Assembly (NCBI GenBank): GCA_023647555.1
Contig: JALRLY010000269.1
Coordinates: 1 to 64,000 of the forward strand
Direction of reading: 5' to 3'
Length of the DNA stretch: 64,000 nt
DNA from: Pancytospora philotis
Lineage: Eukaryota > Microsporidia
Each line of letters begins with the position of its first letter. The first letter of the stretch is position 1. A model generated the notes under the pieces. The model saw nothing but the letters and a program-made list of their open reading frames with translations, searched no databases and was not told the origin of the DNA. Both the position numbers and the translations under genes were made by a program. This document shows positions 54,339-62,374 of this stretch, piece after piece.

Positions 54339-56312
54339 CTATCCAGGGCCGGCAGCAAGCCTGTCAGCTTCTTCGCGTATTCTCTGGATAAAATCCGGAC
54401 TGAAGCAAGCGTAGTCGCTGGTCTCATCCCCGGCCGCATTCTCCTTGACTTCTGCGAACCAGCACATCGCACCGTTGGTGAATCGCCGATAGAATGCGAA
54501 CCTCTGTTTCCAGCTGTCTAGCATCGCCTGATTAATCACGCAGTATCCGTCGCGTGGGCCATCGACGAGCCTGGTGGGGATGCTTACGGCTAGTATGCGG
54601 GCTGGGAGCACAGCGGTGCATCCCATGAGTATAGCCATGGAGTCTGCATAGTTCGTGCCACGGCCCGGGCTGTCCAGCAGACACAGGCTCTTACTGCTGC
54701 ATAGGTTGAAGACTTCGGCGAGCGCAGCCACCTCAGCCAGAAATGTGCTCTGGTCCCTATGGACCGAGTCTTTCTGGCGCATTTTTACTAACACGTTATC
54801 GAACAGCGGCAGCTCGAGCCTTTTGTACGGCAGGCTAAAGCCGGCCTGCGCAAGAACGACGATCTGGCCCAGCTCAGTCAGCAGGTTTTCTGCGTCTGCT
54901 GCTATGGCGCGCCTATTGACCGTCAAATCTGCAACCTTCCACAGCCTGTTGGCATCGCTGTGCCTAATCACCATTCCCGATGCATGCGTGGTTCTCTTTG
55001 CCGCGTTGGTCGCATGTCCGATTTTAATCACCTCGTTCTCCGTGAACAGCGGCGGTCTGCAGCCGTGCGCCTCGGCAAATACGATCATCGAGCAGAGCGC
55101 GTCGACTTCGCCTATGTAGTCTATCAGCGGGCCCAGGTCTGCGCTCTGCACATCGTTGCGGAGAGCGGTGATTACCTCTGCTTCGCGGTGAGACAGCTCA
55201 ACCTCCGCGTCGCCCAGCTCCATGTCGAGGCAGCGCATCTCCTCGGTCTTGTAGTAGCTCTTGTTTTTGATGCTGAACAGCCGTCCCTCGAGCTCGCGCT
55301 TGCTCTCCACGAGATAGCCGAGCTGCGGGAAGTACAGAACCGAAAGCTCGGCGCCGTGTTTGTCAGCCATCAGCCGCGCCTCTTTATTCAACACGGCCGG
55401 TAGATCCCGTATAATTTTGCGCAGCTCATCGATCTGGCTATCGTAACCGTCCTTTATGCGGCCGTGCTCGATGGCTGCCAGTCGCTTGGCCAGTTTCAGG
55501 TAGGCCGCCTTGTTTTTGAGAACCACTGCGCCTTTGGTCAGCCGGCTCAGCTCCACGGCCGCAGCGAGCACCTGCCCCAGCCTCTCCAGGCCCGGCAAAT
55601 CGGTGCTTTCGCCGCACCTGCACCGCTTCAGGCCCGCCACGAGCAGCGAAACGAGCGGACGCAGCCGCTTCTGCTTTTTGTGCCGCAATAGAATATCCTC
55701 TTTGCTCCTCAGCGGCGAAATGAGCCAGGCCCTCAGCGTCCTGCGCCCAGGCACCGTCGCAGTGCTGTCGATTAGTTCAAAGAAAGTGCGCTCTTCGTGC
55801 CTCTTCTTGCTGTGGTGGCCAATACCGAGAGGAGATAGGATTTGCATAGCCTGGCTATCTCGACTCTGGGCTATTCCAAGGGCCGCGAGCGTTTCTTTTG
55901 GCACAACCATCGCGCATCCGTCCGCCTCATAATAGACCGTGCGGCCGCCTATGTACCCAGCGATGCCCGCTTTCTTGGAGCTGATAAAGCCCTGGTGCCC
56001 AAGGTGGCAGGCAAGTGCTGACAGGCACTTTCCGCTCAGCAAGAAAGGCTCTGCCACACTGATCCTTCTGTAATCCACTGCCTTGCTTTGCCGGTACTCG
56101 ATGTCGATCTCCGACAGAAGCTTATACCGCCGCGGACATAGAGTAGTCGAAACCAGGCACAGCTTTGCACCGTATTTGAGCAGCATGCTCTGCGCCAGCA
56201 GGCACTCGCTGCTGTCTCTCATCGGGCTCACCAGGATGTACCTGTTTGCGTCGAATACGCACATCCCCATCCTATCCGATTCGTATAGCAAGCAAGCCAC
56301 CGTGCTTTGCAT
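54339..56312 (-). CDS. MSH5-like MutS protein with degenerate ATPase
   Basis: A 657-residue MutS-family protein without the N-terminal mismatch-binding domain, as in meiotic MSH4/MSH5. The core/lever part has LGIGHHSKKRHEERTFFELID and the clamp helices follow. The C-terminal ATPase region keeps RDQSTFLAEVAALAEVFN (family: GQSTFMxE) and LLDSPGRGTNYADSMAIL (family: LIDExGxGTNxxDGxAL). But Walker A is gone: where TGPNxxGKST is expected (about 463-475) there is LTVNRRAIAADAE, and the Walker B Glu is Ser548. ATP binding is therefore unlikely. GKGTN-like GRGTN favours MSH5. It is shorter than MSH5 in other fungi (about 800-900). Confidence 0.72.
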   Translation of the reverse strand: MQSTVACLLYESDRMGMCVFDANRYILVSPMRDSSECLLAQSMLLKYGAKLCLVSTTLCPRRYKLLSEIDIEYRQSKAVDYRRISVAEPFLLSGKCLSALACHLGHQGFISSKKAGIAGYIGGRTVYYEADGCAMVVPKETLAALGIAQSRDSQAMQILSPLGIGHHSKKRHEERTFFELIDSTATVPGRRTLRAWLISPLRSKEDILLRHKKQKRLRPLVSLLVAGLKRCRCGESTDLPGLERLGQVLAAAVELSRLTKGAVVLKNKAAYLKLAKRLAAIEHGRIKDGYDSQIDELRKIIRDLPAVLNKEARLMADKHGAELSVLYFPQLGYLVESKRELEGRLFSIKNKSYYKTEEMRCLDMELGDAEVELSHREAEVITALRNDVQSADLGPLIDYIGEVDALCSMIVFAEAHGCRPPLFTENEVIKIGHATNAAKRTTHASGMVIRHSDANRLWKVADLTVNRRAIAADAENLLTELGQIVVLAQAGFSLPYKRLELPLFDNVLVKMRQKDSVHRDQSTFLAEVAALAEVFNLCSSKSLCLLDSPGRGTNYADSMAILMGCTAVLPARILAVSIPTRLVDGPRDGYCVINQAMLDSWKQRFAFYRRFTNGAMCWFAEVKENAAGDETSDYACFSPDFIQRIREEADRLAAGPG

Positions 56313-56469
56313 TTCGCATAAAAAGAGCGCGCTTTTGTATTTACCGATGCGAAAATGCGAGGATGCTTAAACCATTTGTCAATTAGGCAGGTTCAAAATA
56401 TAATACAGCTATGCTGTTACAAATATTAGTACTATTTGCATTATTAAATTACCTTTACGGCTGCATTCG

Positions 56470-56532
56470 CATCCGCATCCGCACTCGCCCGCAATCACCT
56501 CCCTGCATAAACACCTCCCTGCATAAACGCGG
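56470..56532 (+). repeat. Short tandem repeats upstream of SMC1
   Basis: CGCATC is repeated near 56470-56482, and a 17-bp unit (ACCTCCCTGCATAAACA-type) occurs twice in a row near 56497-56530. It lies just before the AAAATTTT signal. Confidence 0.55.
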
Positions 56533-56555
56533 CCACGCCCATAAACAAGGTGCCC

Positions 56556-56563
56556 AAAATTTT
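56556..56563 (+). promoter_or_regulatory. AAAATTTT block upstream of SMC1
   Basis: AAAATTTT ends 3 nt before the ATG at 56567; it decides against the longer frame that would start at 56411. Confidence 0.55.
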
Positions 56564-56566
56564 ACC

Positions 56567-59500
56567 ATGCAATTGGAAAAAATTGAGCTGAGGAACTTCA
56601 AGTCGTACCGCGGCGACTACGCGGTGGGCCCGCTGGAGCGCTTCACGTCTGTGATCGGCCCGAACGGCTCGGGGAAGAGCAACTTCCTCGATGCGCTGAT
56701 CTTCGCGATGAACGTGTCTGTGGACTCCCTGCGCGTGCACAGCATGGGCGAGCTGATCTCGCAGGGGGAGAGCGAGTGCCACGTGCGCGTGCGGCTCTGC
56801 GGCGTGCTCTTTGAGAAGGCGCTGAGCCTGCGCGGCGAGGAGCAGCAGGCGGTGGCTGCCTACCGGCTGGACGGGCGGCGCGTCGGTGCGAAGGAGTACG
56901 TCGCAAAGCTTGATGAGCTTAACGTGGTGAGCCGCATCAAGAACTTTGTGGTGTGCCAGGGCGACATCATCCAGACCGACGTGGATCTGCTGCAGATGGT
57001 GGAGCATGTGTGCGGCAGCCAGGCGCTCGTCGCTGAGTACAATGTGCTCGAGCGGGATGTGCAGCAGGCTGGCAAAGAGCTCGGTGTCAAGTACGAGCGC
57101 AGGAAGCACTGCCTGGACCGGCTGCACGAGGTGGAGAGCGGGAAGGAGAAGATGGCGCTTTTCGGCGATCTAATGGCGGAGAAGGAGGCGATACAGCGCC
57201 AGGTCTTTGCGCTCGAGATCGCGAGCAAGACCGATGAGATCGCCGCCGTAGGGGCCGCGCTCGATAAGTTGAAGGCGAACAACGAGGACGGCATTTACAA
57301 GGAGAAGGCCGAGCGCGTCAATGCTGTGCGCGCTGCTACCGTGCGCCTACAGAAGGAGTATTTCGAGAAGGAAAGCGAGCTAGTCTACCTAAAGAGCGCC
57401 GGTGCAGCGAAGGCGCCTGGAAAGAGCGACGGCGAGGCTTCTGGCCTTCAGGAGCTGGATGCGGAGATCAAGAAGAACGAGGACGCTGCGCGCAGCACTG
57501 CGGTGCGCATATTTGGACAGGGGGTCCATGCGCTCGATGCTCTCGGCGGCCAGGCCAATATCTATGAAGAAAGGCTGCTGGGCATAGCTGACGCTGTGGC
57601 CGAGAAGGAGGGCGCGTTCACCGAGGCTGTCAGCGCGGAGGAGAGCCGGCTGGCTGAGCTCACACTGCTGAACATCGATGATATAACCAGGCGGAGCCAG
57701 CTCAGCGCTGGACAGAAGCAGACAGCGGCCAGGATAGGCAGACTGGAGCGCGACCGAGAGGTGCGCAAGAGAGAGCGCGAGCAGCGCATGGCCAAAGTCG
57801 GAGCGCTGCAGCGCGAGATTGCGCAGCTGCATTCCCAGATCTCCGGGCGCGAGGGCCAGTACGAGCAGATCCTGGCTGATGAGAGCCGTAAGGAGGAGGA
57901 GCTCAACGTGATAATGCGCGAGATTCTGATGAGCAACGCGCGGGAGAGCGATGCCGTGCGGCGCGGACTCGTTGCGAAGGTGGTGAAGAGCATGAAGGAT
58001 ATTTTCTCGGGTGTGCACGGCCGGGTGATCGATCTGATCGTTCCTACGCAGAAGAAGTACGAGCTCGGTGTCAGTGCTCTGCTCGCTTCATACGACCAGG
58101 CGGTGGTTGTGGACAACGAGCGCGTGGCCCTGGACTGCATCAAGTACCTGAAGGAGATTCGTGCCTGCAAGCTTTCTTTCATTCCGCTGTCCAGAGTATC
58201 CGGAGCACCTGACCGTAGGGAGGCCATGCAGCGCAGAATCGATGAGCTGATGGGCAAGCAGACCGGTGGCAAGATAGTGCCAGCGCGGGACTGCGTGCAG
58301 TTCGACATGAAGCACAGCGGAGTCGTTGATTTTGTATTCAAGGATTCGGTGGTTGTTGACTCAAGTGATGTAGCACGTGCGATTCTTTACGAGAAGGGGT
58401 ACGACGGGCTTGTGTCTACGCTCGGTGGCGTGCTCTTTACGCCCACTGGTCTTGTTACGGGCGGTAAAGATGCGAAGAACCGGTTCGAAGGCAACATGGT
58501 GGAGGCGCTGCTGGAGAAGAGAACACGCGTTGCATCTGATCTCAAGGCTGTCAGGGACCGCAAGGCTGCTTACTCGGAGATCGGTGTGGTCAAGGACCGG
58601 ATCGATGCGCTGGAGCAGCAGAGAAGTGCGCTTGTGGCCATGGACAATGGCGCGAACGAGGAGGCCGAGAATGCGCTGGTTGAGCAGCTCCATAGCGACC
58701 TTGCAGCTGCAGAGGCCGAGCTGCGCCAGCTGTCCGCAGCGCTGAGCGGGTTCGAGGCCGAGAAGCGGCGAATTCGCCAGTTCATCAAGGCAACGGAGCA
58801 GACCGTTTTTGCAGAGCTGCTCAGAAGCGTTGGGCTGGTCACACTCGAGGAGTACAGAAGCGCCCGGGAGCAGCTTGGCGAGCTAAAAACGCTGCTGCTG
58901 AGAAGGGAGAGCCTCAGGGACGAAAGAGCGGCGGCGGAGCGCGAGCTCGCCCTGGTAGAGGAGATGAAGGCGAGAGATGGCCCGGCAGTTGATCTGAAAG
59001 CGCTGGAGTCTGAGCTGGATGGGCTACACAGGCGCTTGGAGGAGTCCCGTGGAACGCTGAAGCGCGAGACCGAGGGACTGAAGGCGCTCTCCACCCAGCG
59101 CGGCGAGCAGAGCCGCAGCATTCTAAGCACTGAGCTGCTCAGGTCGCGGCTAGAGGACGAGCTCAAGGACCTCAAGAAATACAGCCTTATTGAATGCGGC
59201 GGTCTGGACAGCGGCGATGGCCAGAAATTCCTCGGGCTGAGCGTGGACGATCTGAACCGCAAGCTGCTTGAGGTTGGCAAGAGTATCGACCAGATCGACC
59301 TATCGGCTAACGTGGACGACAACGGCGCCCAGTCGCGCTACGCAGCAGCCAACAGAGAATACACGGCCGCAAAGGAAAGCGCGGCTGCGCTGAAGAAGCG
59401 GTTCTATGAGATCAAAGAGCAGCGCATGGGCGCTTTCAGCGCGTGTTTCAATGCAGTCTCGTCCGAAGTTGCCTTGGTTTACAAGCGGCTCACCGGGGGC

Positions 59501-59884
59501 GCAGAGGCGGCGGAGGGCAACGCCTACATCGTATACGAGGGCGATCCCTTCCAGAACAATTTGCGCTACTACCTCATGCCGCCCAGCAAGCACTTCACGG
59601 AGTTCCACGATCTCAGCGGCGGCGAGCGCTCCATGGCTTTATTGGCCTTCATTTTTGCTCTCAATTCGTTCAGACAGGCGCCGTTCTACGTATTTGACGA
59701 GGTGGACTCTGCACTCGACCGCAGCAACGTAAACAGGCTGGTCAACTATCTGCTGGAGACCCAGCAGCAGTTCCTGGTGATCACGCTTAAACAGCAGGTG
59801 TTCCAGCACAGCGATGCTCTCGTTGGGGTCTACAAGTGCCCGCGGGAGAACGTATCGCGCGTTCTTACGTATCGACTGAGGTGA
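56567..59884 (+). CDS. SMC1: Cohesin subunit SMC1
   Basis: A 1,105-residue SMC ATPase (family about 1,230). Head motifs: Walker A GPNGSGKSN at 31-39 after ELRNFKSYRG, the QGD signature loop VVCQGDIIQ replacing the more usual FQGxVE, ABC signature LSGGERSM about 1015, and Walker B VFDEVDSALD. Two long coiled coils flank a hinge (about 480-640) with GLVSTLGGVLFTPTGLVTGGK. KNFVVCQGDI and the C-terminal QVFQHSDALVGVY fit SMC1 rather than SMC2-4. It would form the cohesin ring with SMC3 and Scc1. The ATG at 56567 is fixed by its start signal. Confidence 0.93.
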   Translation: MQLEKIELRNFKSYRGDYAVGPLERFTSVIGPNGSGKSNFLDALIFAMNVSVDSLRVHSMGELISQGESECHVRVRLCGVLFEKALSLRGEEQQAVAAYRLDGRRVGAKEYVAKLDELNVVSRIKNFVVCQGDIIQTDVDLLQMVEHVCGSQALVAEYNVLERDVQQAGKELGVKYERRKHCLDRLHEVESGKEKMALFGDLMAEKEAIQRQVFALEIASKTDEIAAVGAALDKLKANNEDGIYKEKAERVNAVRAATVRLQKEYFEKESELVYLKSAGAAKAPGKSDGEASGLQELDAEIKKNEDAARSTAVRIFGQGVHALDALGGQANIYEERLLGIADAVAEKEGAFTEAVSAEESRLAELTLLNIDDITRRSQLSAGQKQTAARIGRLERDREVRKREREQRMAKVGALQREIAQLHSQISGREGQYEQILADESRKEEELNVIMREILMSNARESDAVRRGLVAKVVKSMKDIFSGVHGRVIDLIVPTQKKYELGVSALLASYDQAVVVDNERVALDCIKYLKEIRACKLSFIPLSRVSGAPDRREAMQRRIDELMGKQTGGKIVPARDCVQFDMKHSGVVDFVFKDSVVVDSSDVARAILYEKGYDGLVSTLGGVLFTPTGLVTGGKDAKNRFEGNMVEALLEKRTRVASDLKAVRDRKAAYSEIGVVKDRIDALEQQRSALVAMDNGANEEAENALVEQLHSDLAAAEAELRQLSAALSGFEAEKRRIRQFIKATEQTVFAELLRSVGLVTLEEYRSAREQLGELKTLLLRRESLRDERAAAERELALVEEMKARDGPAVDLKALESELDGLHRRLEESRGTLKRETEGLKALSTQRGEQSRSILSTELLRSRLEDELKDLKKYSLIECGGLDSGDGQKFLGLSVDDLNRKLLEVGKSIDQIDLSANVDDNGAQSRYAAANREYTAAKESAAALKKRFYEIKEQRMGAFSACFNAVSSEVALVYKRLTGGAEAAEGNAYIVYEGDPFQNNLRYYLMPPSKHFTEFHDLSGGERSMALLAFIFALNSFRQAPFYVFDEVDSALDRSNVNRLVNYLLETQQQFLVITLKQQVFQHSDALVGVYKCPRENVSRVLTYRLR

Positions 59885-60093
59885 GCGGTGTATGAGTAAA
59901 TTCGTTGAAAGACTTGGCTGGTGGTGTGTTTTTACATTTATATTTTTGCAAGGTGTTAGATCAAAAATCGTTTATAGATGGGAGCTGCAGCATAAACTTC
60001 TAGATCAGGTCACCGCTCTGAAGTATCAGTTCAAAAAAGTCTGTGTGTATTTTATTTATTGTAGACACGCTCTGGCAAGCACAGTCGCAGCTA

Positions 60094-60894
60094 CTAGTGA
60101 TTTTGTAGAATATCAACCGCCAGATTCACATCATTCATGTCAACCGCAATGACCGTCTTGAAGAACTGGACCGCGCGGGGAATCACATCCAAGCTGTTGA
60201 AGGCCTCCTGCGGCGTGAGGGTGAGGCAGAAGATGTTGCCGATGCTCTCGTAGCCTATCCCGTTCACGACCTTATTGGCAGCTACAAGGCTGAACAGCTT
60301 CTTAAGCTCAATAAACAGCCGGCGCTCGTCGTCGGTCATCGCAAACACCAGGTACTTGCAGAGCAGCTCGGTATGCTGCTCCTCGCCCTGCTGGATGCTA
60401 TCAAAAATCCTGCCCAGGTGGATTATATCGAACAGCCCGTTCATCACCTCTCTGATGTAGTACTTGAGGGCGGAGCCGAGCTCGAGCGGCGTGTACCGTG
60501 CAAAGTCAAAGGGCATATTGGTGTGGGTTCTGTCGTGCTCTATTATCTCGCCTACAATCTGCACGGTGGTGGCCACCTTTCCCTCGCGTCTAAAAATGCC
60601 GGGTGTTTCAGGCGCGACCACGCGCAGATACTCGACCAGCTCATAGACCGTTGGCGTGATGGCTCGCTGGACCGCCCTGGGCCCGCCGGTGCAGAAGAAG
60701 ATCTGCTGGATGAGCGTGCGCTCCACGAGCAGGCTGGATGCCTTCTGGCGGAGCAGGGCGCGCTTGATCGACGAGATCCCCAGATAGGCGTTCGGAACCA
60801 CCGAGATCCCCTTGCCGGGCCTCAGCGTGCTCGTGTTTATTCTCGACGAGTAGAAAAGCTGGTTGGATGCGGAGCTGTGGGCCTTCGTCTCCAT
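60094..60894 (-). CDS. RhoGAP-domain protein
   Basis: A 266-residue protein, mostly one RhoGAP domain. VYELVEYLRVVAPETPGIFRREG contains the arginine finger (GIFR), SALKYYIREVMNGLF matches the LKxFLRELPEPL helix, and YESIGNIFCLTLTP matches the NLAxVFAPTL block. An N-terminal Ser/Thr-rich part of about 60 residues has no known domain. It should switch off a Rho/Rac/Cdc42-type GTPase and so works upstream of actin; the formin at 33 kb is a plausible pathway partner, though nothing in the sequence links them directly. Confidence 0.83.
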   Translation of the reverse strand: METKAHSSASNQLFYSSRINTSTLRPGKGISVVPNAYLGISSIKRALLRQKASSLLVERTLIQQIFFCTGGPRAVQRAITPTVYELVEYLRVVAPETPGIFRREGKVATTVQIVGEIIEHDRTHTNMPFDFARYTPLELGSALKYYIREVMNGLFDIIHLGRIFDSIQQGEEQHTELLCKYLVFAMTDDERRLFIELKKLFSLVAANKVVNGIGYESIGNIFCLTLTPQEAFNSLDVIPRAVQFFKTVIAVDMNDVNLAVDILQNH

Positions 60895-61245
60895 GTTAAG
60901 GGCCTTTGTTTGCCCGAGTTATTGGACAGGGGCTTTGTTTACTGTCAACAACAGAGCGTTTGGAGAGGCGGTGAGTGCCGAGAGTATAGTTTAATACACG
61001 GAACAGAGCGTATTAAAGAGATAATGGTTTGTTGGTGTTGCAGATAAACGTTTAGCGCAGTGATCAGATCATAAAAGTGATTTAGAAGGTAAAGCTGGCT
61101 GTGAATAGCAGATGTGAGCGATTAATCCATCACCCCTAATAGCTCGAAGCTCAATAATGAATCACTAGGTTATTAATCTTTTGACTAGAAAGAAAAAACT
61201 TCTAGCAAGAAAATATTTTTGACAACCCGATCTAATAGGTCTACC
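60895..61245. other. AT-rich intergenic region
   Basis: About 350 bp, divergent between RhoGAP and the transposase-like gene. AT-rich toward 61200. I looked for terminal inverted repeats of a Merlin element here and saw none convincing. Confidence 0.5.
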
Positions 61246-61716
61246 ATGGCTTGGAAGAATACGGAAGAGCTGTTCAGGGGGCTCAAGACGCATGAGGTAC
61301 GCACCGTAGAAGATGTTCTCCAATATGTTGAGAGGCCGAAGATGGTCATACGCATTGTCAGCTGCGCTAAGTGCAGGAGACCGATGCGGAAAAAGAAGGA
61401 GACAGAGGCGCTGATCGACTATCAGTGCAACCGCTGTGACACTTTCAAGCGGCTCCTTAAGTTTCGAAATATTTTTAACGCAAGACTGAACATTCTTCAG
61501 CTGCTTCGCTTCCTCGTCTACTTCGCGCTCAATATTGAAACTGGGGTAATAGCAGCCTTTCTAGATGTGTCTAAAAATACCGTAAGAACATACGTCGTTG
61601 CATTGCGAGGCCTCGTCCAGCAAAGATCGGCAGAAACATCTGTGCTACGCGGAGGGCCAGGCCAGCGCGCCCAAATGTTTGAAGAACTGCTCAAAATATG
61701 TATTAAAATACTCTAA
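61246..61716 (+). CDS. Merlin/ISXO2-like transposase N-terminal fragment
   Basis: A 156-residue protein from the ATG at 61246. A zinc-ribbon-like stretch (SCAKCRRPMRKKK ... YQCNRCDTFKR) is followed by a helix-turn-helix region (LRFLVYFALNIETGVIAAFL, then DVSKNTVRTYVVALRGLV). This is the N-terminal order of Merlin/IS1016-ISXO2 transposases: CPxC..., then the helix-turn-helix with GxSxxTVxxW. The catalytic DDE half is absent, so it cannot transpose. A truncated remnant or a domesticated DNA-binding protein fit equally. Microsporidian genomes are known to carry Merlin elements. Confidence 0.6.
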   Translation: MAWKNTEELFRGLKTHEVRTVEDVLQYVERPKMVIRIVSCAKCRRPMRKKKETEALIDYQCNRCDTFKRLLKFRNIFNARLNILQLLRFLVYFALNIETGVIAAFLDVSKNTVRTYVVALRGLVQQRSAETSVLRGGPGQRAQMFEELLKICIKIL

Positions 61717-61805
61717 ATCACTATTTATCGGTGCTCATGGCTTGTAGTTGTTCTGCCGGAACTATTCTCGCTCTGGCCTAAAAATTTACCCGTACGCCGC
61801 ACCCG

Positions 61806-62219
61806 ATGGACAGATTTACCATTGACTACTGCAGGGAGGAGGCCGACGGCGCACACGAGCTGCTGCTCCGCGGGAAACAGGCGTTTCTTGTACAGATCAG
61901 CCAAGTAGAGGATGCGCGGGCCCTGAATCCCCTGGCCCTCCACAGCGACATCAACAACCACATTGCCGTGTCCAGCCTAAAGAATAGCGCCGAGGCGTTC
62001 CCGCTCGAAATGCTCGTGCACTACGCGCTGAACCGGGCCTCCTTGAAGAACTACTCGGTGTCGGTGCACATTTTTGAGCCGCTGGACAGCCACGAGCTGC
62101 TCGCGGCGCTGCTCTGCTGCTTTGGCCGGATATGCGGTCTTGAATACGAGGTAAGGCAGTCCGTAGACTCGCTGCAAATCCTTCTCAACGACGCCCTGGT
62201 GTGCGATACTTTTGTGTAG
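61806..62219 (+). CDS. Conserved-looking protein, unknown
   Basis: A 137-residue protein whose ATG follows AAAAATTTACCCGTACGCCGCACCCG, the typical start signal. It has a mixed alpha/beta pattern with LLLRGKQAFLVQISQVED, NHIAVSSLK, NYSVSVHIFEPLDSHELLAALL and ICGLEYEVRQSVDS. The DSHELLAALLCC helix after a beta strand faintly recalls RNase PH-fold exosome subunits (Rrp46/Mtr3), which place an L(A/T)AAL helix there, but the Arg-rich start motif is missing. I do not assign a function. Confidence 0.55.
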   Translation: MDRFTIDYCREEADGAHELLLRGKQAFLVQISQVEDARALNPLALHSDINNHIAVSSLKNSAEAFPLEMLVHYALNRASLKNYSVSVHIFEPLDSHELLAALLCCFGRICGLEYEVRQSVDSLQILLNDALVCDTFV

Positions 62220-62374
62220 GCTAGTGTAAGTAAATCCATTGCAGTTTCTTATTCTTGTTGGCATTAGAGTATAGTTAGTTCTGCGATTAGCATTCTTAAA
62301 TTAAATGCTCATAGCACATCTAAAACAGAGCACTAGAAAAACACCTCCCACGAAAAAATCATCACAGCTTGTAT

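Noticed and set aside
56411..56566. N-terminal extension of SMC1 by 52 residues
   Set aside because: The extension crosses short tandem repeats and the AAAATTTT signal; SMC1 proteins begin at the ATG at 56567.
59892..60152. 86-residue plus-strand frame just after SMC1
   Set aside because: It begins within 8 bp of the SMC1 stop and overlaps the RhoGAP gene; AT-rich composition with no family.
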